A stretch of DNA of 6,518 bases from an uncultured Amaricoccus sp. (GCF_937858865.1 NZ_CALLYO010000222.1:1-6518), one strand, 5' to 3'; numbered from the stretch's first letter, positions 1 to 6,132 are shown. Made by a program: numbers and translations. Notes: a model not told the origin generated them from the letters alone.

Positions 1-422
1 GGCCAGCGCCGGAGCGCGCGGTCGAGCGGCGCCACCTTGCGGATGACGCAGCAGGCGTCCGGATCGCGCCGGTGCAGCGTGCCGTCGGGATCGAGCCGCG
101 CAAGATCCTCCGTGTCCGGCCGCAGGTGCTGCACGTTGCCGAGCCCGAGATGCGCCGCGAGCGCCCGCTGGTAGGCCAGCGTTTCCTCGAAGAGCATCAG
201 CGTGTCGATCATCAGCACCGGCGTCGTCGGATCGACCTCCGCGAGCATGTGCAGCAGCACCGCCGCCTCGGCGCCAAAGGAGGAGACGAGCGCCACCTCG
301 CCCGGGAACTCGGCGAGGACGCCGGCCAGCACGTCCTCCGCCTGCGCGCCGGCGTAGGTCAGCCGCAGCGCGTCGATCCGGTCGAGGGGCGTGCTCTCGA
401 GGGCGCCGGTCTCAAGCCGCAT
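1..422 (-). CDS. cysH: Adenylylsulfate (APS/PAPS) reductase, N-terminal part, cut by window edge
   Basis: This enzyme reduces activated sulfate (APS or PAPS) to sulfite in the cytoplasm, the step before sulfite reductase. The first 140 residues are visible. They contain the nucleotide-binding SSFGAEAA motif (residues 47-54), an IDT...LFEETL segment (about 72-82) that matches the family's 'DTGxLFxET', and DACCVIRKVAPL (122-133). The adjacent Cys124-Cys125 pair followed by RK is the first half of the [4Fe-4S] ligand set of APS-reductase-type CysH. The second Cys pair and the C-terminal catalytic Cys should lie beyond the window's left edge. The ATG overlaps the end of cysI by 11 bp, with a GACGAGG stretch upstream as a weak ribosome site, so the genes are probably translationally coupled. 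Full-length members are about 230-270 residues, so roughly half is present. The family call is firm. APS rather than PAPS as substrate is inferred from the CC pair. Confidence 0.93.
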   Translation of the reverse strand, partial: MRLETGALESTPLDRIDALRLTYAGAQAEDVLAGVLAEFPGEVALVSSFGAEAAVLLHMLAEVDPTTPVLMIDTLMLFEETLAYQRALAAHLGLGNVQHLRPDTEDLARLDPDGTLHRRDPDACCVIRKVAPLDRALRRW

Positions 423-2070
423 CGGAGCGCGCCTCGTCCGGGTAGAGTGCCGCCCGGAAGGGCGCCGCCCCGAGGCGGCGATAGGCCTCGATGAAGGTCT
501 CGCCCGGCTCGCGGCGGAGATCGAGATAGGCACCGACCAGCCGCTCCACCGCCGGCACCACCTCGTCATAGGCGAAGCCCGGCCCCGCCTTCTCGCCGAT
601 CGCCGTCGTCTCGGTACCGTCGCCGCCGAGCGTGATCTGGTAGTTCTCCACCCCCGCCTTGTCGAGCCCGAGGATGCCGATGTGCCCGACGTGATGGTGG
701 CCGCAGGCGTTGATGCAGCCCGAGATCTTGATCTTCAGTGGCCCGATGTCCCGCTGCTGGTCGAGGTCGGCGAAGGCCTGTGCGATCCCCTGCGCGATCG
801 GGATCGAGCGCGCGGTCGCGAGCGAGCAATAATCCATCCCCGGGCAGGAGATAATGTCCGAGATGAGCCCGAAGTTCGCCGTGGCGAGCCCCGCCTGCTT
901 CAGCCGGTCATAGATCGCGACCAGGTTCCGCCGCGGGACGTGCGGCAGCACGACGTTCTGCTCGTGGCTGATGCGCAGCTCGTCGTGGGCATATTCCTCG
1001 GCGATGTCGGCGAGGAGTCGCATCTGCTCGGCTGTGACGTCCCCCGGCGTGCCGCCGATCGGCTTCAGCGAGACGGTCACGATGGCATAGTGCGGGACCC
1101 GGTGCGGCGAGACGTTGGTGTCGACCCACGAGCGCAGGCCCGCGCCCACCAGCGGCGGGACCGGCACCTCCGGCTCGAAGACCGGTGCCGCAAAGGCCGC
1201 GTCGATCTCGGCGAGGAGCGCCGGGTTCACCGGCCCCATCTTCGCCCGCCGCTCGGCAAAGGCCTCATCGACGAGCGCCCGCACCGTGTCGATCCCCGCC
1301 TCGTGCACAAGGATCTTCAGCCGCGCCTTCCATTTGTTGTCGCGCCGCCCGAGCAGGTTGTAGGTCCTGAGGATCGCCTCGAGATAGGGCAGCAGGTCCG
1401 CCTTCGGCAGGAACTCCCGCACCGTCTTCGCGATCATCGGCGTCCGCCCGAGGCCTCCGCCGACCATCACCTCGTAGCCGACCTCGCCCGCCTCGTTGCG
1501 GTAGATGCGCAGCCCGATGTCGTGCGAGCGGATCACCGCCCGGTCGTGCGCCGCACCGCTGATCCCGATCTTGAACTTGCGCCCGAGCCAGCTGAACTCG
1601 GGATGATCGGTCGACCACTGCCGGATGAGCTCGGCGGTCGTGCGCGGATCCTCGATCTCGTCCGCCGCCGCCCCGGCGAAATGATCGGCCGTCACGTTGC
1701 GCACGCAGTTGCCGCTGGTCTGGATCGAGTGCATCTGGACGTCCGCCAGCGCCTCGAGGATGTCCGGCACGTCCCGCAGCTTCGGCCAGTTGAACTGGAT
1801 GTTCTGCCGCGTGGTGAAGTGGCCGTAGCCCTTGTCCCAGCGCTCGGCGATATAGGCGAGCTGGCGCAGCTTGCGCGCCGTCAGCGTCCCGTAGGGGATG
1901 GCCACCCGCAGCATGTAGGCGTGCAACTGCAGGTAGAGCCCGTTCCGCAGCCGCAGCGGCAGGAACTCCGCCTCGGTCAGCGCCCCCGAGATGCGCCGCT
2001 CGACCTGGTCGCGGAACTCCGCCACGCGCTCACGCACGAAGGCGCTGTCGAAGTCGCTGTAATCATACAT
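412..2070 (-). CDS. cysI: Siroheme/[4Fe-4S] sulfite (or nitrite) reductase hemoprotein
   Basis: A 552-residue cytoplasmic reductase of the nitrite/sulfite reductase family. It makes the six-electron reduction of sulfite to sulfide, and the CysG and CysH neighbours favour sulfite over nitrite. Visible motifs are the N-terminal half-domain with NGLYLQLHAYMLRVAIPYG, FTTRQNIQFNWP, and the TSGNCVRNVT region (about 118-127). The cluster and siroheme ligands are Cys409 and Cys415 (CPGMDYC, CX5C) and Cys452 and Cys456 (CINAC, CX3C), followed by GHHHVGHIG. I chose the ATG at 2070 (MYDYSDFD) over the in-frame ATG at 2094. It has a GGAG seven bases upstream, gives an 8-bp ATGTATGA overlap with the preceding stop instead of a 32-bp overlap, and matches how related proteins begin as I recall them. 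No CysJ-type flavoprotein gene is visible, so the electron donor is unknown and could be ferredoxin or another reductase encoded outside the window. Confidence 0.95.
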   Translation of the reverse strand: MYDYSDFDSAFVRERVAEFRDQVERRISGALTEAEFLPLRLRNGLYLQLHAYMLRVAIPYGTLTARKLRQLAYIAERWDKGYGHFTTRQNIQFNWPKLRDVPDILEALADVQMHSIQTSGNCVRNVTADHFAGAAADEIEDPRTTAELIRQWSTDHPEFSWLGRKFKIGISGAAHDRAVIRSHDIGLRIYRNEAGEVGYEVMVGGGLGRTPMIAKTVREFLPKADLLPYLEAILRTYNLLGRRDNKWKARLKILVHEAGIDTVRALVDEAFAERRAKMGPVNPALLAEIDAAFAAPVFEPEVPVPPLVGAGLRSWVDTNVSPHRVPHYAIVTVSLKPIGGTPGDVTAEQMRLLADIAEEYAHDELRISHEQNVVLPHVPRRNLVAIYDRLKQAGLATANFGLISDIISCPGMDYCSLATARSIPIAQGIAQAFADLDQQRDIGPLKIKISGCINACGHHHVGHIGILGLDKAGVENYQITLGGDGTETTAIGEKAGPGFAYDEVVPAVERLVGAYLDLRREPGETFIEAYRRLGAAPFRAALYPDEARSDAA

Positions 2071-2377
2071 CGGAACGCTCCGCCTGACGGCCATGCTGGG
2101 GATAGTTGGACGGCCCGCGGGTGCGGAAGACCTCGCGGAAATGCGCCGGCGCTGCGCGCCCCTCGTCGTCGATCGCCGCCTCGACCAGATAGACCCCGAC
2201 CACCTGGTTCGGGAAGGCCGACGCCCGCGCGAGCAGATCGTCCGCCGCCTCCGGGTTCAGCGCAAGCGCCGCATCGCCGATCTCACGCGACCATTCGCCG
2301 CGGGAGGTGAAATAGACCACGTCTCCCTCGAGGAGGTCGTTGCCGGTCGCCATCTGCGGCTGGAACCTGCGTGCCAT
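2063..2377 (-). CDS. DUF2849 family small protein
   Basis: A 104-residue protein resembling the DUF2849 family. These small proteins are typically found between siroheme synthase and sulfite reductase genes in Alphaproteobacteria. The N-terminal MATGNDLLEGDVVYFTSRGEWSR-like region (residues 9-31) is the recognisable core: 'LL-GDVVY' followed by an aromatic/Trp segment. No signal peptide, membrane segment or cysteine is visible, so it is probably a soluble cytoplasmic protein. Its ATG shares one base with the cysG stop (TGATG), with GGGAGG seven bases upstream, and its TGA overlaps the cysI start by 8 bp. It is therefore coupled on both sides. The molecular function is unknown. Position suggests a role in sulfite-reductase assembly, siroheme delivery or electron supply, but nothing in the sequence proves this. 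Confidence 0.88.
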   Translation of the reverse strand: MARRFQPQMATGNDLLEGDVVYFTSRGEWSREIGDAALALNPEAADDLLARASAFPNQVVGVYLVEAAIDDEGRAAPAHFREVFRTRGPSNYPQHGRQAERSDV

Positions 2378-3756
2378 CAGAGCGCCTCCCTGAGCTCGCC
2401 GAAGACGTTCGCCGCCGCGCGCGGCGCGAGGCCGTAGAGGATGAGGACCGGACCCGCCGGCGCGGCCTCCGCCAGCGCCTTCGGCAGGTCGATGAGCGTC
2501 GTCGCGATCACCCGCTGCTCCGGCCGGCTCGCGTTCTCCACCGCCGTGACCGGCGTGTCGGCGGGCGCGCCATGCATCAGCAGCCGCCCGCGCAGGAAGG
2601 TCGAGGCCCGGACCCCCATGTAGACCGCCGCCGTCGCGCCCGGCCGCGCGAGCTCGCGCCAGTCGTGCTCGGCGAAGCCCTCGACATCGTGCCCGGTCAG
2701 GATGCGGAAGGCGGAGTTCCGCCCGCGCCGGGTCAGCGACTGGCCGATGGCCGCCGCGCCCGCGCTCGCCGAGGTGATCCCCGGCACGATGCCGTAACGG
2801 ATGCCCGCCGCCTCGAGCGCCTCGATCTCCTCGTCGAGCCGCCCGAAGACGGCCGGATCGCCGCCCTTGAGCCGGACGACCGTCCGACCCGCCCCCGCCT
2901 CGGCGACGAGGAGCGCGTTGATGTCCGCCTGCTTCCAAGCACGACCGAAGGGGGTCTTGCCGACCTCGACGATCCGCGCCTCGCGCCGGGCGAGTTCGAG
3001 GATCGGCTGCGGCACCAGCCGGTCGTGCACCACCACGTCCGCATCGTGTAACAGCCGCCGCGCCTTGAGCGTCAGCAGTTCGGGATCGCCCGGCCCCGCG
3101 CCGACGAGATGCACCACGCCCTCGCGCGCCGCCTCGCCCTCGGCGAGCATTGCCGAGAGCTCGCCGCGCGCGGCCTCCTCGCCCGCCTGCAGCGCGAGCG
3201 GGCCGCGCTCGAAGTAGAAGCGGGTCCAGAACGCCCGCCGTGCCGCCGAATCGAGCGCCTCGACCCGGGTGCGGAAGCCCTGCCCGATGCGGGTCAGCCG
3301 GCCGAGGGTGGCGGGCAGCAGCGCCTCGACCTCGGCCTTGATCTTGCGCGCAAGCACCGGCGCGGCGCCCTCGGTGCCGATGGCGACGGTGACCGGGTCG
3401 CGGTCGACGATGGCGGGAGTGAGGAAATCGCTCCCCTCGAGGTCGTCGACGATGTTCACGAGCGCCCCGGCGGCCCGCCCGAAGGCAGCCGCGCGGGCAT
3501 CGCTCTCACTCTCGCCGGTGGCGCCATAGACGAGGGCCGCACCGACAGCGTCTACCGGCGCGAGATCGCGGTCCGCCAGCGCGAGGCGGCCCTCCGCCGC
3601 CCAGGTGCGGACCTCCGGCGCCGGGTCGCGCCCACAGACGAGGAGGTCGGCCTCAGTCTTCAGCAGTAACCGCAGCTTCGCGACCGCGACCGCGCCGGCA
3701 CCGGCGACGACGACGCGGCGGCCGCGTAGATCGATGAACAGGGGATAGTGTCGCAT
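2377..3756 (-). CDS. cysG: Siroheme synthase (trifunctional: methyltransferase, dehydrogenase, ferrochelatase)
   Basis: A 459-residue fusion enzyme that converts uroporphyrinogen III to siroheme, the cofactor of the CysI encoded downstream. The N-terminal dehydrogenase/chelatase half has the NAD-binding glycine motif (VVVAGAGAVA, residues 15-24) and NIVDD (101-105), whose Asp104 aligns with the known catalytic Asp of Salmonella CysG. It also has TPAIVDRDPVTVAIGTEG (113-130) and APVLARKIK. The C-terminal uroporphyrinogen-III methyltransferase half begins at VGAGPGDPELLTL (218-230). It continues with HDRLV (Asp245), VGK (Lys267), VRLKGGDPAVFGR (294-306), VPGITSA (324-330), TGHD and YMG (Met380). 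These match the known key residues of the family, and length is close to the 457 residues of enteric CysG. The ATG at 3756 is preferred over an in-frame TTG at 3789, because the best promoter would start transcription downstream of that TTG. It is the first gene of the operon. Confidence 0.96.
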   Translation of the reverse strand: MRHYPLFIDLRGRRVVVAGAGAVAVAKLRLLLKTEADLLVCGRDPAPEVRTWAAEGRLALADRDLAPVDAVGAALVYGATGESESDARAAAFGRAAGALVNIVDDLEGSDFLTPAIVDRDPVTVAIGTEGAAPVLARKIKAEVEALLPATLGRLTRIGQGFRTRVEALDSAARRAFWTRFYFERGPLALQAGEEAARGELSAMLAEGEAAREGVVHLVGAGPGDPELLTLKARRLLHDADVVVHDRLVPQPILELARREARIVEVGKTPFGRAWKQADINALLVAEAGAGRTVVRLKGGDPAVFGRLDEEIEALEAAGIRYGIVPGITSASAGAAAIGQSLTRRGRNSAFRILTGHDVEGFAEHDWRELARPGATAAVYMGVRASTFLRGRLLMHGAPADTPVTAVENASRPEQRVIATTLIDLPKALAEAAPAGPVLILYGLAPRAAANVFGELREAL

Positions 3757-3787
3757 GACGGAATCGGGCCCTTCCCTCTTGCGCTGC

Positions 3788-3817
3788 AATATAGGAGAAT
3801 TTCCCTAATTCTCTCAA
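3788..3817 (-). promoter_or_regulatory. Predicted sigma-70-type promoter for the cysG operon
   Basis: Read on the minus strand, TTGAGA (plus 3812-3817) and TATATT (plus 3788-3793) are separated by 18 bases. They differ from the TTGACA and TATAAT consensus by one base each. Transcription would start near 3780 and leave a leader of about 25 bases before the cysG ATG. No other pair in this region fits as well. It is a prediction only: alphaproteobacterial promoters diverge from the consensus, and no start site has been mapped. Confidence 0.55.
3795..3813. promoter_or_regulatory. Operator-like dyad inside the cysG promoter
   Basis: GAGAATT at 3795-3801 and AATTCTC at 3807-3813 form a perfect 7-bp inverted repeat around a 5-base centre. 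It occupies almost the whole -35/-10 spacer of the predicted cysG promoter and overlaps the -35 box by two bases. The AGAAT...ATTCT edges resemble Lrp/AsnC sites, and an Lrp/AsnC gene begins 87 bp away. However, the dyad is 4 bp longer than the E. coli Lrp consensus, so the binding protein is a guess. Confidence 0.5.
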
Positions 3818-3833
3818 TCCGGCGCTTCAAATA

Positions 3834-3887
3834 AGGACAGCGTCCTGCTACCGTGCCACCTCACGGTGACAATGGCATGCAATTGCA
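3834..3887. repeat. Cluster of short dyads upstream of the Lrp/AsnC gene
   Basis: Three further symmetric elements lie between the cysG promoter and the regulator start. They are AGGAC-N3-GTCCT (3834-3846), ACCGTG-N6-CACGGT (3850-3867) and the loopless palindrome TGCAATTGCA (3878-3887). They do not share a half-site with each other or with the 3795-3813 dyad. They could be operator sites or leader-RNA hairpins for the plus-strand gene. Short dyads also arise by chance, and only the 6-bp-arm element is moderately notable. Confidence 0.35.
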
Positions 3888-3899
3888 ACGGGGACGGGA

Positions 3900-4379
3900 A
3901 TGGCTGCCGCGCTCGACGAGCTGGATCGGAACATCCTCGCGCTGCTGCAGGAGGATTCCTCGCTGCCGCTCGACGAGATCGCCCGCCGGGTCGGAGCCTC
4001 GAAGACGCCGGTCTGGAACCGGATCCGCAAGATGAAGACCTCCGGCCTCATCACCGCCGAGGTCGCGCTGGTCGATCCCGAGAAGCTCGGGCTCGAGAGC
4101 TGCTTCTTCGTCCTCATCCGCACCTCGCAGCACGACGCCGACTGGCTGAACCGCTTTCTCGCCGCCGTGCGCGCGCGGCCGGAGGTGATGGAGGCGCATC
4201 GCCTTGCCGGCGACATCGACTACATCCTGAAGGTCCGGGTGGCGAACGCACGTGCCTACGACGCCTTCTACCGGGCGCTTATCAAGGACGTGGCGATCTT
4301 CAACGTGACCTCGGCGCTCTCGATGGAGGAGATCAAGAGCACGACCGCGCTGCCGATCCCGGCGGCAGGATCGGGCTGA
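3900..4379 (+). CDS. Lrp/AsnC family transcriptional regulator, probable sulfur-assimilation regulator
   Basis: A 159-residue DNA-binding regulator of usual length for the family. Residues 5-65 form the AsnC-type winged helix-turn-helix: LDELDRNILALLQEDSSLPL, then IARRVGASKTPVWNRIRKM and SGLI. Residues about 68-150 form the RAM effector-binding and oligomerisation domain, with SCFFVLIRT, the GDIDY effector-pocket motif at 104-108, YDAFYRALI and a C-terminal ALPI. The ATG at 3900 follows a purine-rich GGGGACGGGA stretch. The gene is transcribed away from the cysG operon across a 143-bp control region containing several dyads. That arrangement suggests it regulates cysG-cysH and itself. The effector cannot be read from the sequence; cysteine or a related amino acid is a reasonable guess given the neighbours. 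Confidence 0.93.
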   Translation: MAAALDELDRNILALLQEDSSLPLDEIARRVGASKTPVWNRIRKMKTSGLITAEVALVDPEKLGLESCFFVLIRTSQHDADWLNRFLAAVRARPEVMEAHRLAGDIDYILKVRVANARAYDAFYRALIKDVAIFNVTSALSMEEIKSTTALPIPAAGSG

Positions 4380-4437
4380 CGGGCCTCTCGCGGCGTGCTA
4401 AGCGCGGGGCGCGCGAGCCTCTGAAGGAGCCTAAGGA

Positions 4438-4788
4438 ATGCGGGTCGTCGAGATCACCCCGGACTACAGCGTTTCACCGCAGCTCGGCGTCCCGGACGTC
4501 GCGGAGGTCAGGGAGCTCGGGTTCCGCTCGATCCTCTGCAACCGGCCGGACGGCGAGGAGGCGGGGCAGCCGGAGGTGGCGGCGATCCGGCAGGAGGCGG
4601 AGCGGCTGGGGCTCATCTTCGCCTGGGTGCCGGTGGTCTCGGGGGCGATCACCGGCGAGAACGTCGAGGATTTCGCGGCGGCGTTCGACGCGCTGCCGAA
4701 GCCGGTACTGGCCTACTGCCGCTCGGGAGGGCGGTGCCAGAATCTCTGGATGCTGGCGCAGCGTGGTCGGGCGGCGCGCGCGCGCTAG
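4438..4788 (+). CDS. DUF442/TIGR01244 family protein (predicted sulfurtransferase/phosphatase-like)
   Basis: A 116-residue protein of the DUF442 (TIGR01244, beta-lactamase-hydrolase-like, phosphatase fold) family. Recognisable blocks are ITPDYSVSPQL (6-16), GFRSILCNRPDGEE (28-41), GQPEVAAI, VPVVSGAIT (64-72) and the active-site loop YCRSGGRC (93-100). Cys94 and Arg99 frame a six-residue C-X4-R loop, the length usual in rhodaneses, where phosphotyrosine phosphatases have CX5R. The family often has CRSGTRS here; this copy reads CRSGGRC with an extra Cys100. AAGGAG and a second AGGA precede the ATG. It starts 58 bp after the regulator and is probably in one operon with it. The protein ends soon after the loop (QRGRAARAR), shorter than I would expect for the family. 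A persulfide-handling role would suit the sulfur operon next door, but this is inference. Confidence 0.85.
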   Translation: MRVVEITPDYSVSPQLGVPDVAEVRELGFRSILCNRPDGEEAGQPEVAAIRQEAERLGLIFAWVPVVSGAITGENVEDFAAAFDALPKPVLAYCRSGGRCQNLWMLAQRGRAARAR

Positions 4789-4821
4789 GTTAGGTGGAAG
4801 GCGCAGGCGCTGGAGTTGCGG

Positions 4822-5169
4822 ATGCACGACCCGAAGAACGGCACGAGTTTCGAGACGGTCGTGCGGCGCGCCTTCGCGCGGCTGACCAGGGAGGATCTGC
4901 CGCGGGCCGCTGAATCGCGTGGCTGGCCGATCCGGACGCCGGCCGAGTTCGAGGAGCTGCTGCTCGCGCATCTCGGCTCCTCGCCGTCCGATCCGGAGCC
5001 CTGCATGGTCGACATGGTGCTGGCGGTCGAGCTCGGCGAAGGACTGCTCTCGGGGCAGCTCTGCTGCCACACGATGAACCGCCGCGTCCGCTGCGAGGCG
5101 GCCAAGGGGGATCCGCGGCGGGCGGAGGCGCTGAAGGCGCTCCTGGAGGTGCTGGCGGGGAAGGCCTGA
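4822..5169 (+). CDS. Hypothetical protein with four cysteines
   Basis: A 115-residue protein that I do not recognise. Its third codon positions are strongly GC-rich, like its neighbours, and GGAG lies six bases before the ATG at 4822. Both support a real gene. No signal peptide or membrane segment is visible. The N-terminal half looks helical and charged (ETVVRRAFARLTREDLPRAA). Cys61 (EPCMVD), Cys81-Cys82 and Cys91 (CCHTMNRRVRC) could bind metal or take part in thiol chemistry. The C-terminus is an amphipathic helix (RRAEALKALLEVLAGKA). The gene begins 33 bp after the DUF442 stop and is in the same reading frame, which stays open from that TAG to 5169. It may therefore be the detached second half of a fusion, or simply the next operon gene. 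An in-frame TTG at 4816 is a less likely start. Confidence 0.72.
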   Translation: MHDPKNGTSFETVVRRAFARLTREDLPRAAESRGWPIRTPAEFEELLLAHLGSSPSDPEPCMVDMVLAVELGEGLLSGQLCCHTMNRRVRCEAAKGDPRRAEALKALLEVLAGKA

Positions 5170-5183
5170 GCCGCCTCAGGCCT
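5162..5183. terminator. Inverted repeat spanning two convergent stop codons, candidate bidirectional terminator
   Basis: AGGCCTGAG (5162-5170) and CTCAGGCCT (5175-5183) form a perfect 9-bp GC-rich stem with a 4-base loop. The stem contains the TGA of the plus-strand gene ending at 5169 and, on the other strand, the TGA of the nitrilase-like gene ending at 5176. Only 6 bp separate the two genes. Neither side is followed by a clear T-run: CTTCGG on plus, TTCCCC on minus. It is therefore not a classic intrinsic terminator, but a hairpin that could pause or protect both transcript ends is plausible. Confidence 0.5.
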
Positions 5184-6069
5184 CTTCGGCGGCGCCGAGC
5201 GTCACAGTCTCGACGGCTTCGACCGTCGCCGGCCAGTCGTCGGCGGGGCCCGCGCCCTCGGCCTCGCGCGTCTGGCGCAGCGCGTCGAGCGAAACCTCGC
5301 CGTGCACCCAGCCGGCCACGTCGGGCTTGCCGGCGGCGATCACGCCGTCCTCGGGGAAGGCTTCCTCGGGCGGGGCGTAGATGGCGGCGGCGCCGTGGGT
5401 CTGCGCGGCCAGCGGCAGCCAGTCGGTCGGGCCGACGGTGACGGCCTGGACGACGATGCAGCGCCCCTCGAGCGCCCGCGCCATGGCCGGGACGCGGAGC
5501 CGCCAGTAGCCGCGCGTGCTCTCGGCGAGGCCGGGGGCGAGCAGGATCTCGGCGCCCGCGGCGGTCATCGCGCGGGCGAGGAGCGGCTGGGCGGCGTCCT
5601 GGCCGAGCAGGATGCCGATCCGGCCGAGCTTCGTCTCGAAGACCCGCGGTGGCGCGCCGGGAGAGAGGCCCCACTTCTCGCGCTCGAACCGCGTCGGCAC
5701 GAGCTTGTCCTGCGCCGCGGAGCTGCCGTCGGGGGCAAAGAGGCGGGCGCGGTTGACCGGCAGGCGGTCGCCGGCGCGCCGCACCGGGCCGGAGCCGGCG
5801 CAGATGTGGACGGCGAACTCGCGGGCGAGGCTGCCGTGCAGCTCGTCCACGTCCTTGATCCGGGCGTTCACCGCGTCGACGACCCGCTCGGGGTCGCGGG
5901 CGTTCTCCTCGCCGGCGAGGCTGGCGAGCTCGAGGGCGCCGTACTCGGGGAAGACGAGGAGCTCGGCCCCGCGCTCGGCGGCGGTACGGACCCAGACGCG
6001 CAGCTTGCCGACGTAGTCGTTCCAGCGGTTGTGCCAGTCGATGGGATAGGCGGCGGCGGCGATCTTCAT
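5176..6069 (-). CDS. Carbon-nitrogen hydrolase (nitrilase superfamily) homologue lacking the catalytic Cys
   Basis: A 297-residue protein covering a complete nitrilase/amidase domain, usual length. It starts MKIAAAAYPIDW. Expected catalytic positions are Glu42 in FPEYGALE (40-47), Lys122 in QDKLVPTRFEREKWGLSPG (120-138), and a Cys in the strand usually reading 'GxLICYDxEFP'. Here that strand reads IGILLGQDAAQPLLARA (151-167), with Gly156 in the Cys position and Gln157 for the usual Tyr. The only cysteines, Cys90 and Cys204, lie elsewhere. The rest of the fold is well kept: AGAEILLAPG, GYWRLRVPAMARALEGRC (187-204), and FPEDGV near the end. GGGAGAG lies upstream of the ATG. Family members hydrolyse nitriles or amides. 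This copy is predicted to lack that chemistry and may bind ligand or act as a subunit, unless a sequencing error explains the change. The single gene is convergent with the operon to its left. Confidence 0.9.
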   Translation of the reverse strand: MKIAAAAYPIDWHNRWNDYVGKLRVWVRTAAERGAELLVFPEYGALELASLAGEENARDPERVVDAVNARIKDVDELHGSLAREFAVHICAGSGPVRRAGDRLPVNRARLFAPDGSSAAQDKLVPTRFEREKWGLSPGAPPRVFETKLGRIGILLGQDAAQPLLARAMTAAGAEILLAPGLAESTRGYWRLRVPAMARALEGRCIVVQAVTVGPTDWLPLAAQTHGAAAIYAPPEEAFPEDGVIAAGKPDVAGWVHGEVSLDALRQTREAEGAGPADDWPATVEAVETVTLGAAEEA

Positions 6070-6132
6070 GGCTCTCTCCCTGAAGCCGGCATTCCGCCAG
6101 CACCGCCCCGCCGAAGCAACAGGAAATCCGCG

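Noticed and set aside
2071..2094. Upstream ATG that would add eight residues to CysI
   Set aside because: It would overlap the DUF2849 gene by 32 bp. The ATG at 2070 has a better ribosome site and fits the family N-terminus.
391..2310. Very long open frame (639 codons) on the plus strand opposite cysI
   Set aside because: It is antisense to the clearly conserved cysI and DUF2849 genes. Its arginine-rich, low-complexity translation is typical of a GC-rich shadow frame.
3757..3789. Upstream TTG start that would add 11 residues to CysG
   Set aside because: It overlaps the predicted -10 box and lies upstream of the predicted transcription start. Homology begins at the ATG at 3756.
3818..3899. 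Riboswitch (such as SAM-II) upstream of the sulfur genes
   Set aside because: The cysG leader is predicted to be about 25 bases, too short. I recognise no conserved riboswitch core in either direction.
4380..4437. Possible hairpin terminator between the regulator and DUF442 genes
   Set aside because: GGCCTCTCGCG and CGCGCGAGCC pair only imperfectly and no T-run follows. The genes look co-transcribed.
3866..4885. Long plus-strand frame overlapping the Lrp/AsnC and DUF442 genes
   Set aside because: It is out of frame with two recognisable protein families and has a Ser/Arg-rich, motif-free translation.
4790..6103. Long minus-strand frame opposite and over the nitrilase-like gene
   Set aside because: Its translation is dominated by Arg, Ala, Gly and Pro with no conserved motif. 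The nitrilase frame explains the codon pattern.
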